Positions 1 through 10,800 of a DNA stretch of 31,359 nt are shown here, piece by piece; the stretch's first letter is position 1, and every line of letters starts with the position of its first letter. The stretch comes from Amoebophrya sp. AT5.2 (Eukaryota > Sar > Dinophyceae > Syndiniales > Amoebophryaceae). Below the pieces are notes generated by a model, which worked only from the letters and a program-made list of their open reading frames with translations, searched no databases and was not told the DNA's origin. Location: positions 1-31,359 of the forward strand of contig RXOD01004024.1 in the NCBI GenBank assembly GCA_005223375.1, given 5' to 3'. The translations under genes were made by a program, and so were the position numbers.

Positions 1-17
1 GCTAGGGAGGGAGCTAG

Positions 18-1553
18 CACCGCAAAGCGACGGGCAGGAGGTGCAAGATTGATTCGGCTCATTTTTCTGCGTTGTCTTGTATTTCGTCTGGTATTTTGTC
101 TCGCAATCGGTCTCGGCAAGAGGCGCACCACCTACCTGGCAGAAATGCCGCCGAAAATGAATTTTTCACCCCTCTAACCACGGGTCCCAGCTCTCCAGCC
201 ATGAGCGCGTCCAGTAGCGGCACGCCGACGCCGGGGCCGGCCACGAGCAGCTATCAGCAGCTGTCGTCGCCGCTAATGCGAGCTCGAGGGATGCTTCCTC
301 CTGCGGCAAGCAGCAAAATGAAGCACGTCGGGAGCCACAATAGCATTTACAGTTCGTGGAGCATGCCTACAACGGCCGGAGGAAGTCAGTCCCAGTACAA
401 CGAGGGATTGTCCTCTCGCCTCGGCTCGGCCCAGTCGCTGCTGGAGCTGGGGGGAAGGTTCTCGGACAATTTCTCAGAGGACAACGCTGAGCGCGAGGTC
501 GGTTTCGAAATGGACGGACTCCCGCCCTCCATGGAAAGGCCGGAGTCGACCGCCTTGGATGAACAACCATTTCACGACCGTACTGACAGTAATACAGACC
601 ATGTCGGAGGATCATGTTTCGTTTGAAGCTAAAAAAAGAAATCAATGAATAGAATCAATAGATACAAGATAAGTAGGCAATGCGAGGAGTTCTTCAAATT
701 TTAAACTACACCAGACACCAGAAAAAATAAGACAGAGTAGGCTAATCGACAAAAAACAGGTGAGCTTCCTCCCGCCTTTAACGCCAGCGCTGCCTCTGTC
801 AACGCGTCTCCGAGGACGCGGCCGTTCCATCTGCCGCGTCAGCCGAACACGTCCCTCCAGTCGCTGCCATCTTTTCCGCCTGTGCAAGAGCATGATCTGG
901 CCGGCCGCAGTTTCTGTACGTCCGAGGGATCCGCACCGCGGCCCACTGCCGGTCGCAGCTTCGGCGAGGAGTCTGTGTACAGTGCGCCCGATTCCCTCGC
1001 GTCCTCCGACTCGAACCGGTCCGACTGGCGCCGCCAGGCGACTCCGGACGACTGCTTTGTGGCAGCACCAGGGAGATACCAGGCACCGCATCAGGCCACG
1101 GCCTTTGCTGGAGGACAGCAACAAGGACAGTCTCCTGCGCACCAGCTGGTGCACCAACTACATCAGGTGCCCGTTCTGCCCTTGCAGCCGACTGGCTGCG
1201 TGGTCTACGCTCCCGTCGGGATGCTCATGGCCCCGGCGAGCCCCTGCTACGGTGTGATGACCCCGGTATTGACCCCCGCAATGAATCCAACCCCCGCCCC
1301 AGCAAGCCCAAGCCACCGCGTCCTCGACAGCGACAGCGCACCAGCGCGCTCGGAACAGCATGAAAATATCGAGCCGGCGTTCGGGTTAGGGTTTGCACTG
1401 CCGCCATCAGCTGCACCAAATCATCAGGTACTGTTGCCGGACGCGGTGCGGATGGACGGAGCAAACCAGGACGGACGCGCTGCGGATGGAGGCGGGCCCC
1501 TGACCCGCTCGGTGCAACCTGTTGCCACTCGTTGGCACCTTTCCTGGTACTAA
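18..1553 (+). CDS. Unrecognised low-complexity protein, tandem copy 1 (two exons, 5' incomplete)
   Basis: I do not recognise the family. The frame is open from 18, has no in-frame ATG before 201, and is probably cut at the window start or spliced from an upstream exon. The first exon runs to about 588. The second starts at 760 after an acaAAACAG-type acceptor and ends at the TAA at 1551-1553. Exon 1 is Ser/Pro-rich with a piece reading KHVGSHNSIYSS and then SDNFSEDNAE. Exon 2 has two AGRSF motifs about 15 residues apart (LAGRSFCTSEG, TAGRSFGEES), then a Pro/Val-rich stretch with PCYGVMTPVLTP. The same order of motifs recurs in the gene at 4064-6770, so this is a real coding unit and a tandem paralogue. 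No signal peptide, membrane segment or catalytic motif is visible, and most of the protein is probably disordered. The donor is not certain: GT at 580, 589 or 616 all give phase 1. Confidence 0.55.
589..759 (+). other. Predicted GT-AG intron, copy 1 (phase 1)
   Basis: The reading frame of exon 1 meets a TGA at 624-626, and the copy-2-like frame resumes just downstream, after the acceptor CAG ending at 759. The second exon enters at codon position 2 (phase 1), the same phase as the matching intron of copy 2. The donor at 589 (ACA|GTAATA) gives 171 nt. GT at 580 or 616 would also keep phase, so the 5' edge is provisional. Confidence 0.5.
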
Positions 1554-4063
1554 GAAAGTACATAAGTAAGTTAAAGTTTTAGTATATGTGATTTGACATT
1601 GACATCATGCTCTGGCCATATCTGCTCTCGATCGTCGCCACGCGTTTTGCTTTTGTCTTCGTCTCCCTAACTATGCCTCTACCGAGTGCCGTCCAACTAT
1701 TTCTTTCGCAACGTGTTTGCGGTCGTAGTTCTGTTTCTGTAGACTGCAGCAGGTTCATTTCCACACGACCTTCAACTTCATCTTAATGTTTAAGTATGCA
1801 TTTTTCTTCAGGTTGTGGACCCGCCCAAACGCGCCGGGGCAACTGTCCGAGTAGTTCTTGGAGAAGAGTGCCGCGGTGAAGCTCCCCAGCCAGAGAGATG
1901 TTGTTTCGGACTCGCGGAGGAATCCTTAACGACAACGAATTACAATTATTCGTTTCTTTTAATTTTCATCTTTTTTCGGGCCCTGCAGCAGTTGTTGCGC
2001 ATCCACCGACGTCATGAAAAACGAATCATCTGCGCTGAGTTCTATAGGAGTCTGTCAAGAATCGTATAAATAACAATGATTATCTAGTATGGTGTCGGTG
2101 TTAGTGACCGACGGGACGTCCAAAATGAACCTCGATGAATTTCTCCCCCTAAAATAAACCAAACACGATCAAGTCCCGAAAAGCATTCGTGCCGAGCAGG
2201 AGAAAACGCACCATGATCACCGATGATTTCTTTGTGCGTAGCACTACGAACATAAATAAAATAAACGATAAAGAAGGCTTCGGGTTCTTGCTGGCCGAGG
2301 AGGACCGTGACTAAGCACCTGGACGAAGTGGAAGAGCACGACGTACTATGTATACCTTCCGCCCTTGCTCCTGCTTCTGGTCCCGGTCCGAAGAGTAGCA
2401 GGAGTACTAGAATCGAGGACTGCAGGAGCAGGTGCAGCACTTGCTTTATATGTTGCCACTCCATTTCATCGGCCACTGCAAGAGAAACCTGTTGAAAAAC
2501 CAAGAACGACGGTCGTTAAGCCCTGCTACAACTGCAACTCAATCTCAAACTTCTGTTTCAAGGAAGTCCATATACGTGAGCCGAAACAAATTATCATAAT
2601 TATGATCATATTTATATGCGTCGAGGTCGTAGACCGCAACATATAAAGCTCAGCTGCAAAACAAAAACTTCGAGAGACGACGAGATGGTTGCATTTATGT
2701 TTCGGCAATATCTTCATCTTCTTCGCCGCCCCCCGAAGTAGGCTCCGAGCACGATAGCTAGGTGGACTCAAGGTCAAGCGCTTGCTTCAGATAGTTGGTT
2801 CAATTTGCGGATTCGGTTCTCGCGGCCGATAAGTAGAGCCCAAGTAACAGCAGGAACACCCACAGCACCAGACACTGACACACGAAGTACTTCTACTAGT
2901 AACTCACCGAGGTGACTCCTTTCATCACCTTCACGCACAGCAAAGCCAAAGCCTCGTCACCCTCAGAGTCAGATTTGCCGCAGCGTTCGCGTGACCGATC
3001 TGATATTGATGATTCCAAGACCTTCGCCATTGATTTGGCTGCCGTGTCAAGAGACGTATGCTAGGGTATAGAAACAGTTTTCTTTGAACCTTTTCATCAG
3101 AATTGACCGATCAGCAGTGCAACTATGAATGTAGTTTTGCTATTGCAGACATCAAGATCAAGAAGAACGGATTAGCTCGCTACGTTGACGTTCGCTGAGC
3201 CTGAGCCTGAGAAGGAGGACGAAGTTGAATAAAGAAGCGATGTGGATGAGCACCGGTGAAAAAGCAAGCTCGGCGCCGTACCAGATCTGGAAGTAGATGA
3301 ACTACATGCAGCCACAAGGGCGTTTGATTTTTTGGAAAAAACAAACCATGGAAATAAAGAGTCATGTCAATCGGCATCAGCCCGACACCGCCTAACTGTA
3401 ACTGGCTTGGTGCTGGTGGACTTCCTCGTCTTGAAGGCACGAACGATACCACGCAATGAAACGAAAATGTGCAGCACGGTCCTTCTTTTATTCCAGCAGC
3501 GTGCCTGATCTTTGTGAAACTGAAAACGTGAACGTCGTCGAGTACGTCTAAACCTCGTCCACCTGTGTAAAATCAGGCTTAGCGCAGGATCATAATAAAT
3601 TAATTGATTCATTGATTGCCACCTTCACGCTCAGATCAGATCAAAGAAACGAAGACAAATCCAATACGATGTCGTCTGGAAATAGAAATTTCAAACAAGT
3701 GCAAGTGGAAGTGTTGCAGCTTATTCGTCTAAGTTTCACGCGCCGTGTGTAACGAAGTTAAAACACGCAGTGGCCACCACAGCTGTGTAGTCGGAAGGCA
3801 TTGGTCTCCGTACTCGCCTCCTAGTTCGCATCGCTCCACCAAGAAAAGCCGTTTTTCACTACCTTTAGCGACCGTGAGGAAGCAGCTTTTGACCAACTTG
3901 TCTATTGGAGCCATTGAACCCTCGTCCTCGTGCTAGTTTTTGCTTAAAGCCACTTGATATTCCTATTCGACTTCGGTTGTAGTGCACCAGATAGTCCCGC
4001 AAAAGCTAAACTAAATATTTGGCAGCCGCCAACACAATCACGGTGGCCTGGCGAAAATAACGA
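1554..4063. other. 2.5 kb between the tandem copies, no gene called
   Basis: This stretch is more AT-rich than the flanking exons and has frequent stops in all frames. Two open stretches have a protein-like look. One is 2903-3064 (about 53 codons, followed by a GTATGC that could be a donor); the other is 3260-3508 (83 codons, containing LGAVPDLEVDELHAATRAFD). They could be 5' exons of the downstream paralogue, but I cannot link them by phase or similarity. A 139-codon frame on the minus strand (2084-2503) has poor coding character. I see no tRNA, terminal repeats or other named element. Confidence 0.35.
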
Positions 4064-6770
4064 ATGAGGATGTCGATGTCAACAACGGTAAGTCTGTGCT
4101 TCTCAGTGCTGTTGCGGGCGCTTTTCTTGCAAGGACCGGGCGCAGTGTTTCTAGTGCACGGGACCCGCGGCCGTGGGCCGGAGCCGGTCCCCAGGGACGA
4201 TAAAGAACGCTTCCGCGTGCCAGAATCTCATGATGCTCCTGCACGACATACATCAAGCACTACAAGTACAACCTCTTCAAGTTCAAGTACTCGTCCGTCG
4301 AGGGCGGCTGGTGAGTCTGAGTTTAACGTGTCGCGAAGAACATCAAGAGCTGCCCCGCCAGGTGGTCGCCGCGCACATATGCGTTCCGGGCTGTTACTTG
4401 ATGAACCTCCACCCCCGTCACCAGGCCAATGTCGACCTTTCGCTGCAGTTCTTGCTCAATGCGGCCCACCAGGTCAACAGGATGCTTATGATCATGATCA
4501 ACAAATGGCATTTGCAGCAGCAGCGGACGAATCTGCGCGAAAATTCGTAGACACGAAACAAGATCAAGAAACAGCACAGGAAGCAGCAGCCGTTTCCTGT
4601 GCGGAGTTGACCGAACTCAACCAGATGTTGCATCAAGCAATCTGCGCTGGAGGTGGTGTCGCACGAGGACGAGAAACTATTTCAGGCGTTTCGGATTCAT
4701 CCCCAGGAACTGGACCACGCGGAACGGACGCAGTCGCGGCACCAGCGCAAGAACAAGCTTTGTCGCCGGTGACGAGCGCGGGTGAAAAAGCAGGAGGGGA
4801 ACAAGAACCGGAAGGAGGGATCGCCAGCCCCAGTCCGGCGTTCTTGTCAAGGTCACTACACAAGTTCCTAGCTGTCGGCTACTGCGACGATCACGATGAT
4901 CATCTTCATCAACAAAGGTATCATGGAAAAAATGGCGATGAGGAATTGTATGCACGCGGGCGTCGCTGGCTAGTTTGCAGGCGCGTGCAGATGCTGCACG
5001 AGAAGATGAATAGGATTGCGTCGGGCGGCTGTGCGGCTGCGGAGGATCATTGCGCGGACGAGGCAAAAAGTGCGGTCCAGGTCGAAGAATTGCATCGGCT
5101 GCGCGGGGAGCTGGCCTCAGCACTTCGCATCGACGCGACGAACGACCCGACTTGGATAGCGGCCAGAAGAATACATGCAGCGCTCACAGAAGCCGAGGAA
5201 GCACATCTTTCGCCGACCACGGGTCCCGATCCTCCTCGTTCGTCTTCTGCGCGGCTGTTCAGAACTTCTAGCACCCCTCCAGCAGCACCGCGCCTGTCAG
5301 TCTCATCGTCATCGACTTCCTCGCGGGACCACTCCGAGTTGAAGCGCGTCGGTTCTCGTCACAGTCTCTGCTCCAGCGCACCCACCACTGCGGGAAGCGG
5401 TGGAAGCGGAAGTTGCACTAGACGTAACACGGAAACGGAAACGCTGAACGCGGAATCGGTTCTACTGCTGCAAGGTCATCTGGCGGACATGCAGGATAAT
5501 TTCTCAACACCGTCGTCGGGATCGGCGGCCTCGCCCGAAATGCATTCCATGATCTCAGGGGAGGCGTTGGACCAGCTGGACGCAGACGCAGATGAACTCG
5601 AACTCACGCCCGCTGCTGGAACTGCTCAATGGACTCCTCGTCATCAGACCCCCCGTCGCGGCCAGCACTCAGCAGGTTATAGTCAGATTGGATTGAAGAT
5701 ATAATTTGCTGGATAGCCGTTATTTTACAACACAATCAATAGCTAAAGCTACGCATCGCACATGCACAACGAACAGAAACTATAAGTCCGAAACAAGGTT
5801 GTAATATCGGTATGAGGAAATAAAGTTAAAGATAATCTATGACAGATAGAAGCAAAACGAAGATGTCATGTCGATGTCGATTTATCATGCAGGATTCCTC
5901 CAGCGTGCGGCCGATGCTCCCCCGGCGTCTAGCTCCAGCAGCTTTCTCGGGCTCCCTCCGTGGGGACCGCCCTCCAGTTACGCGCGCCACGACGTGACTT
6001 CTTCTCGTTTGTCGGATGTGCCAGAGAATCCCGCCGGGCGAAGTTTCCTCTCCGACGGTACAACAGCCTCAGACTTAAACCGGTGCGACAAAGCAGGTGG
6101 AGCCCCGCCGGGGACGATGGCTGGGCGCAGTTTTGGAGAGGCTTCGGACAATGTGGAAGAATGGCAGCGCATGCAGACGCCTGAAGATGACCTCAGCACT
6201 GCTGTGCATCCATGGGTCTCGCTGGCACAAGATCAGCATCAGGCACTCCCCATGACGAATGCGAATCCATCTTCTCTAGGCACAGTATTCAACCACACCG
6301 GTCACAGAGAGACTACAGACCAGCGACTGCAGCCAGCAGGAGGTGAAAGCGCTAACGCTTTCTGGTCGTGGACAAACGCTGGACGACATCAAGGAGACTA
6401 CAACCACGAATGTCAGCCGGATATGGACGGTAATATGCAGCCGGTGCACTACGGAAACGCAGCTAACGACCAATATCAATATCCCTGCCCCCCCTGCTAC
6501 ATGCTGACTTCGATTCCAGTTGTCGTTCCGGTCACCGGCGTTGTTGTCGTCTCACCCCAGCAACTACAGTTGGCGGCGCAGCAACCAGAAATCCCCGCCA
6601 TACCGCGCGGCGCCAGAAGGATTGACTCGCTGTCGTTGCCGCCGTCCGCCGTTGGTACTACTGCTGGTGGCACAGCCAGGGAAGACGCACAGATGGCTGG
6701 GGCGCACGATGGGACTGGTACAGACGCACAACTTCAGCGGTCGTGGTGGCAGTGGGGCTGGGGACATTAG
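4064..6770 (+). CDS. Unrecognised low-complexity protein, tandem copy 2 (multi-exon)
   Basis: This is a paralogue of the gene at the window start. The 3' part is firm. A long exon ends at 5675, a phase-1 intron follows (5676-5892), and the last exon runs from 5893 to the TAG at 6768-6770. Shared landmarks with copy 1 are TTGP, then KRVGSRHSLCSS (copy 1 KHVGSHNSIYSS), then ADMQDNFS, then two AGRSF-type motifs (PAGRSFLSDGT, MAGRSFGEAS), then TPEDD and a PCYM...VVVPV stretch. The 5' part is less certain. One frame stays open from ATG 4064 to 5704. However, third-base GC and strong splice signals (GTAAGT at 4088, GTGAGT at 4311) suggest several small introns before 4981. Around residues encoded at 4981-5220 the sequence is helical and charged, a possible coiled coil. 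No known domain is recognised and the function is unknown. Confidence 0.6.
4769..4980 (+). other. Predicted GT-AG intron in copy 2 (phase 2)
   Basis: Upstream, the frame starting near 4625 reads ALEVVSHEDEKLFQAF with GC-rich third positions and stops just after 4768. Downstream, a different frame reads RVQMLHEKMNRI, again with GC-rich third positions. A donor CCG|GTGACG at 4769 and an acceptor TAGTTTGCAG| at 4980 join the two with matching phase 2. The length of 212 nt fits the next intron (217 nt). The alternative is that the frame open through this segment is simply coding. Confidence 0.4.
5676..5892 (+). other. GT-AG intron in copy 2 (phase 1), shared with copy 1
   Basis: The donor is CTCAGCAG|GTTATA and the acceptor TTATCATGCAG|GATTCC, giving 217 nt in phase 1. 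The split codon is G|GA (Gly). It sits at the same place in the protein and in the same phase as the intron of copy 1, between the SDNFS/DNFS block and the AGRSF block. That conservation supports both models. Confidence 0.65.
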
Positions 6771-7836
6771 ATGAAGAAGACTGCGGACGAGGAAACAAAT
6801 TGCAGATTCACTGGAAAGAGAGGCGCTGGACGCGCTCTCGTGACAAGCATTGCAGGAGACTGCTAGTACGTAGCAGATTCTCTTTTCAAGGTCGAGTAAC
6901 TGGAGCTGTGAAGTAACGGCTCCGGCCGGTTTTCTTAGTTGAGATTCGCGCTGCACTTTAGTGGACTCGTTCCTCAGGTACCTATTGGTGTAAGAAATCG
7001 AAACCGTCTCTATGATCTGCGAAAGCGACTGCCCTCCAAGTTAGTACGTTGAAAAGAGTTCCTAGCTGCGTTCAGGCATAGGAGAAAACGATTTTGTGTC
7101 CGACACGGTTTTTACATGCTATCAATCAGTATCAACACGCATTGTTGAGTTGGAACGACAACCAAACCACATTGAAACGAGGCCTTGCTATACATATGTA
7201 GGGTATGAGGGTAGTACTTATACTTTTTTGGAGCCGTTGACTTCAAAACCGAAAAAGACAAAAGAAACATGAGGCGGCAAGAATTGATTTTGCCTCCCGT
7301 CAGAAACAAAGACAAACCATGCAATTTTGTGCCCAGAAGATGAAAAACGAACATCGATGGAAGAAATGGAATCTCCTGTAAAGATTTTTCACATGACTGA
7401 TTACCGGCCTAAAAAATTTGTGCTGGTAGAGCTGGATACTGAAACTGAAGAAACTGAATCAAATGCAAAAGAATTACTGCTCGGACGAAAAAACAGTTTT
7501 TAACTTGACGGACTGACACCGTGTCAGTCCTCCGCGGGGCGCGAACGACCACCGTATTTTTTTTTTTTGGTTCCGCCGCGCGAGCGGTTGTCTTTCTTTG
7601 GTTTCGACTAGGCTGCTCCGAGAGACAGAGAGTAACTCATCGCTCGTTGCGTACATGTTGGCGTTCCCAGCCGGGAACGCACCACTGGCACTCCTGCTCC
7701 TCCTCCTGCAGCTTATCTTTATTACGCACGGCGACACAAACGCAAGCCGATACTTTCGCATCAGTAGCGACATCCTGTTCCCGTATCATCTCAATTTTTT
7801 CTGTAGGCGTAGACGTAAAAAACGAAGACGAACAAG
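6771..7836. other. 1.07 kb upstream of the giant gene, no firm gene
   Basis: Mostly AT-richer non-coding DNA. It holds a 21-bp near-perfect palindrome (7510-7530) and a T-run near 7558-7570. It also holds a short frame from ATG 7655 to 7840 that reads like a signal peptide (leucine run, LALLLLLLQLIFITHGD) before a basic tail. That frame could be a 5' exon or a small upstream ORF; see findings. The rest of the stretch shows nothing I can name. Confidence 0.35.
7510..7530. repeat. 21-bp near-perfect palindrome (10-bp arms)
   Basis: GGACTGACAC, one spacer C, then GTGTCAGTCC: ten bases pair exactly with their inverted copy. It lies 307 bp before the ATG of the giant gene at 7837. It could be a dimeric protein-binding site or a cruciform/hairpin. 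No function can be read from sequence alone. Confidence 0.75.
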
Positions 7837-10800
7837 ATGAGCGCTGCCCCTTCATCTCGTTATGCACCGCGACCGCCCGTCGATGCTTCTGATTCTGCTA
7901 GCGAGACCAGCGACAGCGAATGCCCTCCCCGTGCAGCTCGCGAAGCTGCTCCGCGAGCCGGGCGGCGCGCTATGGCATGCACTCAGCTATCTGTTGTCAG
8001 ATGCAACGATGAATGGTGGGTGGTGGTCACGAATGGGTATCGCGGCACTTCGCTCACTTTGCGAGTTCTCGTGTGTCTCTCAGATGGGGCCTCTTCCTCC
8101 GGGCAGCTGCAACCTCCTCGTCCTCTCGTGCTGGTCGTTCGTGCAACCCATGGCGCCGCACGCCCTGCAGAAAACCAGACACGACTCGAGCACCTCATAG
8201 AGAACGAAGCCGAGCGCAAGGAAATCAGGACGAACATGCGGGCAGACGATCTCGAGAATTTTGTGCGCGCCAGGAAGGAGGTGCTTTGGGCGAGGCTGCA
8301 AAAAGAGGGCAGCGTGGGGGAGGACATGACGATGCTCCCTGTTGAGAAGAACTACAGTGGTGAGCTGCAGCACGAACGCGCGAACCTAGCGCAGATGGAG
8401 ATGATGATGATGAGCATGAAACTAACGAAACAAGAGGAAAACTCTGCGGCTCCCGGCCCTCACAAAAACACTGCTTCTTGTGTGGTTCACTATCACTCGA
8501 CCCATCACCTCCAAAACCAGCACCCCAGCGCACCGGCAGAGAGGAGTCTCGGTCACGCAGTGCCGGGGCAGCAACCCTGCACGACGACAACAGGCGTCTC
8601 TTCTAGCAGGAGCAGGACCTCGACGTCGCTCAACTTGAGTAGAGAGCATCATCCTCAACATCATCTGAAAGAACAACTACAGCCCCTGACCCCGTCCTCT
8701 TCATTCCCAGGCGGCCATTCGAGCGCTGTGTCAGGTGGCGTTGCCGTGTCACTGCAGGGGAACTCATGCAGTCGACATCTTCGAAACGCGGATCCGAGTA
8801 CGAAGACAGGGGAAGCTTTGGCTGCTCTTGGGGCGGAGGTCCGCGCTTTGCGTACAATCAAGTTGGAGGAGGCCGTACCCGCTGCGCATCACTCCGGAAG
8901 CAGTTCCAACTCGGGACGAGGAGTGCACGCTCCAGCGTCCAGTGTCGACATACGACGAGCTGCCCAAAGCTCAAGCCACGACATCGATCACGCAAGCGCG
9001 GTTCCGCTATGCCGTAAGCGGAAGAGCAAGTTCGCAATCCGCACACGACGGAGCCCGCCGCAGTCCTCCCGAAACGACATGATGACAAACCGTGGAGGAC
9101 AGCTCCCGGGACAACAAAAGACGCCGCACGTGTTCGCTCCGCAGCCGCGTACCGCTGCTTCAGTTCCTCGTCGAGAGCATTGTAGCTCTACCTCTGTTGC
9201 TTCTGCCTCAAGCTGCAGTGCGACAGCTATCGCCACAGTGACGCGACCGGGGGACGCGCACGCATATGCGAGCACCACATCCGAAGGTAGAACAAGAACA
9301 GCAGCGCCGCTGAACAACATGAAGCATACATCCGCACCGCGCGGGCCTCCGATGTTGCACAGAGAGCCGCATCATTCCTCGGAGACGCCAAGCCTTGGCG
9401 AGCGAGTTCCATCGAACGGAACAATCGCTGCCGCGGCGGGTCAACTACACCAGTGCAGACCTATTCTGCCACCAGCAGCATCAACGAGCGGGAAGATAGC
9501 GGCGCCCTCTGGCTCAACGACCAACACGACGCAGGACTTGTTTCTCTTAGAGTTGACCGAAGAGGACATGTGTGCGTTTTTTAAGCGTGGCGGCGGGTTG
9601 GGTGGAGTGACCAACGAGAAGGAGAATTCCACCTCTGGGTTAGTTTTAGCGCCTCTTTGTCTTTCCCATAATTCCTACGCACTAACGCCGCCCGGCGAAG
9701 TGACGTCGGATGCGCAACTGCACGACGCGGAGGCCACGACTGGTCGTGCTGGCGGCATGGGGGAGCATGCTAGGACGCGGCCGCTCGCGGTCGCGCTTGC
9801 GGTCGATGAGCACCAGGAAGGGGTGGGCAACCTTCTTCAAGAGCGTACGGCGCCAGTGCCAGTGGCGGCTCCCATTACGGTACGGAAGGAGGTCTTAGAA
9901 TCGTCGTCGTCGACGGCCTCATCTTCTTCGCTCTTCGTCTGCTCCGGGAAGAAATCAGTGCAGCGTGATTGGGCGAGCCAGCAGAGAAAGCAGAGCAAAG
10001 CAAGCAAGCTGCGATCGAAGGTTGCAGATGTTCTTCGGGCGGCCGATACTGAAGAGACACAGGGGCTGGACTTGGCGTACGAGTTTGACCGCGCCGCGGA
10101 CTTCAAGGACGTGAAAGTCGTAAGGGCTATGCTGGAGGCGGGGGGGCAGCAGGAGGGCGACGACCATGCTCTTCTGCAAACCTTGCTGCTGGAGGAGGTC
10201 GAATCGCGTGTGAAGAATTCGGAGGCGCCGGGGGAGAGGGGCGGCCCGTCGGGCGGTTCCGGCTGCGACGAAGTTCACACTCCTTCTAAGAGTGGGACGA
10301 ATATGAGTGAAAATTTCGATAACGGCCGCTGCGACGCTGGCGCGCAAAAAAAGAAGCGCAGACTAGAGCCGCGCGTGGCAGAGGCGACACGGCCCCTTTG
10401 TCCAAAACTCGTGAAAGTTGACGATCCAGAAAAGCCGTGGGACATCGGCAGCGACTGGAGGCCTTCTTTCTGTGGGGTGGTAAGCGTAAGGCCGGGGTTG
10501 CCGCGCGAATTGCGTTCTCGAACCTTGCGCGACATGCAGTTTCAGCAACTCCAGTACGTTGGGAAGCTTTTCGCGCGGCTGGTTTGCGGACTCCAGCTGA
10601 TGCAGCACAAGCGGAGAATCTACAAAGGCGGCACCCGCGCGGGCATTCTGATCGGGACACATTTTTGCTATGGTCGTACCAACGACTCCTGGCGCCCGAA
10701 TCTAGTGCGCTTTGTCACGGGCGTCATCCGATTGTATCTGGATTTCGCGGCGGCATCCGGTGCTATGCGCGCGATCGACTGCAGCGATTTCACATACACG

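Noticed and set aside
2084..2503. 139-codon frame on the minus strand with a hydrophobic leucine stretch
   Set aside because: Its third positions show no GC preference, it has no recognisable motif, and a frame of this length is expected by chance in a 31 kb window.
4064..4150. Signal-peptide-like start of copy 2 (MRMSMSTTVSLCFSVLLRALFL)
   Set aside because: A strong donor GTAAGT sits inside it, so most of the hydrophobic part is probably intron. I do not claim secretion.
4258..4980. Possible ANTH/ENTH-like helical domain in copy 2
   Set aside because: Fragments such as HYKYNLFKFKY and ALEVVSHEDEKLFQAF loosely resemble helices of that fold, but the match is too weak and the exon model too uncertain.
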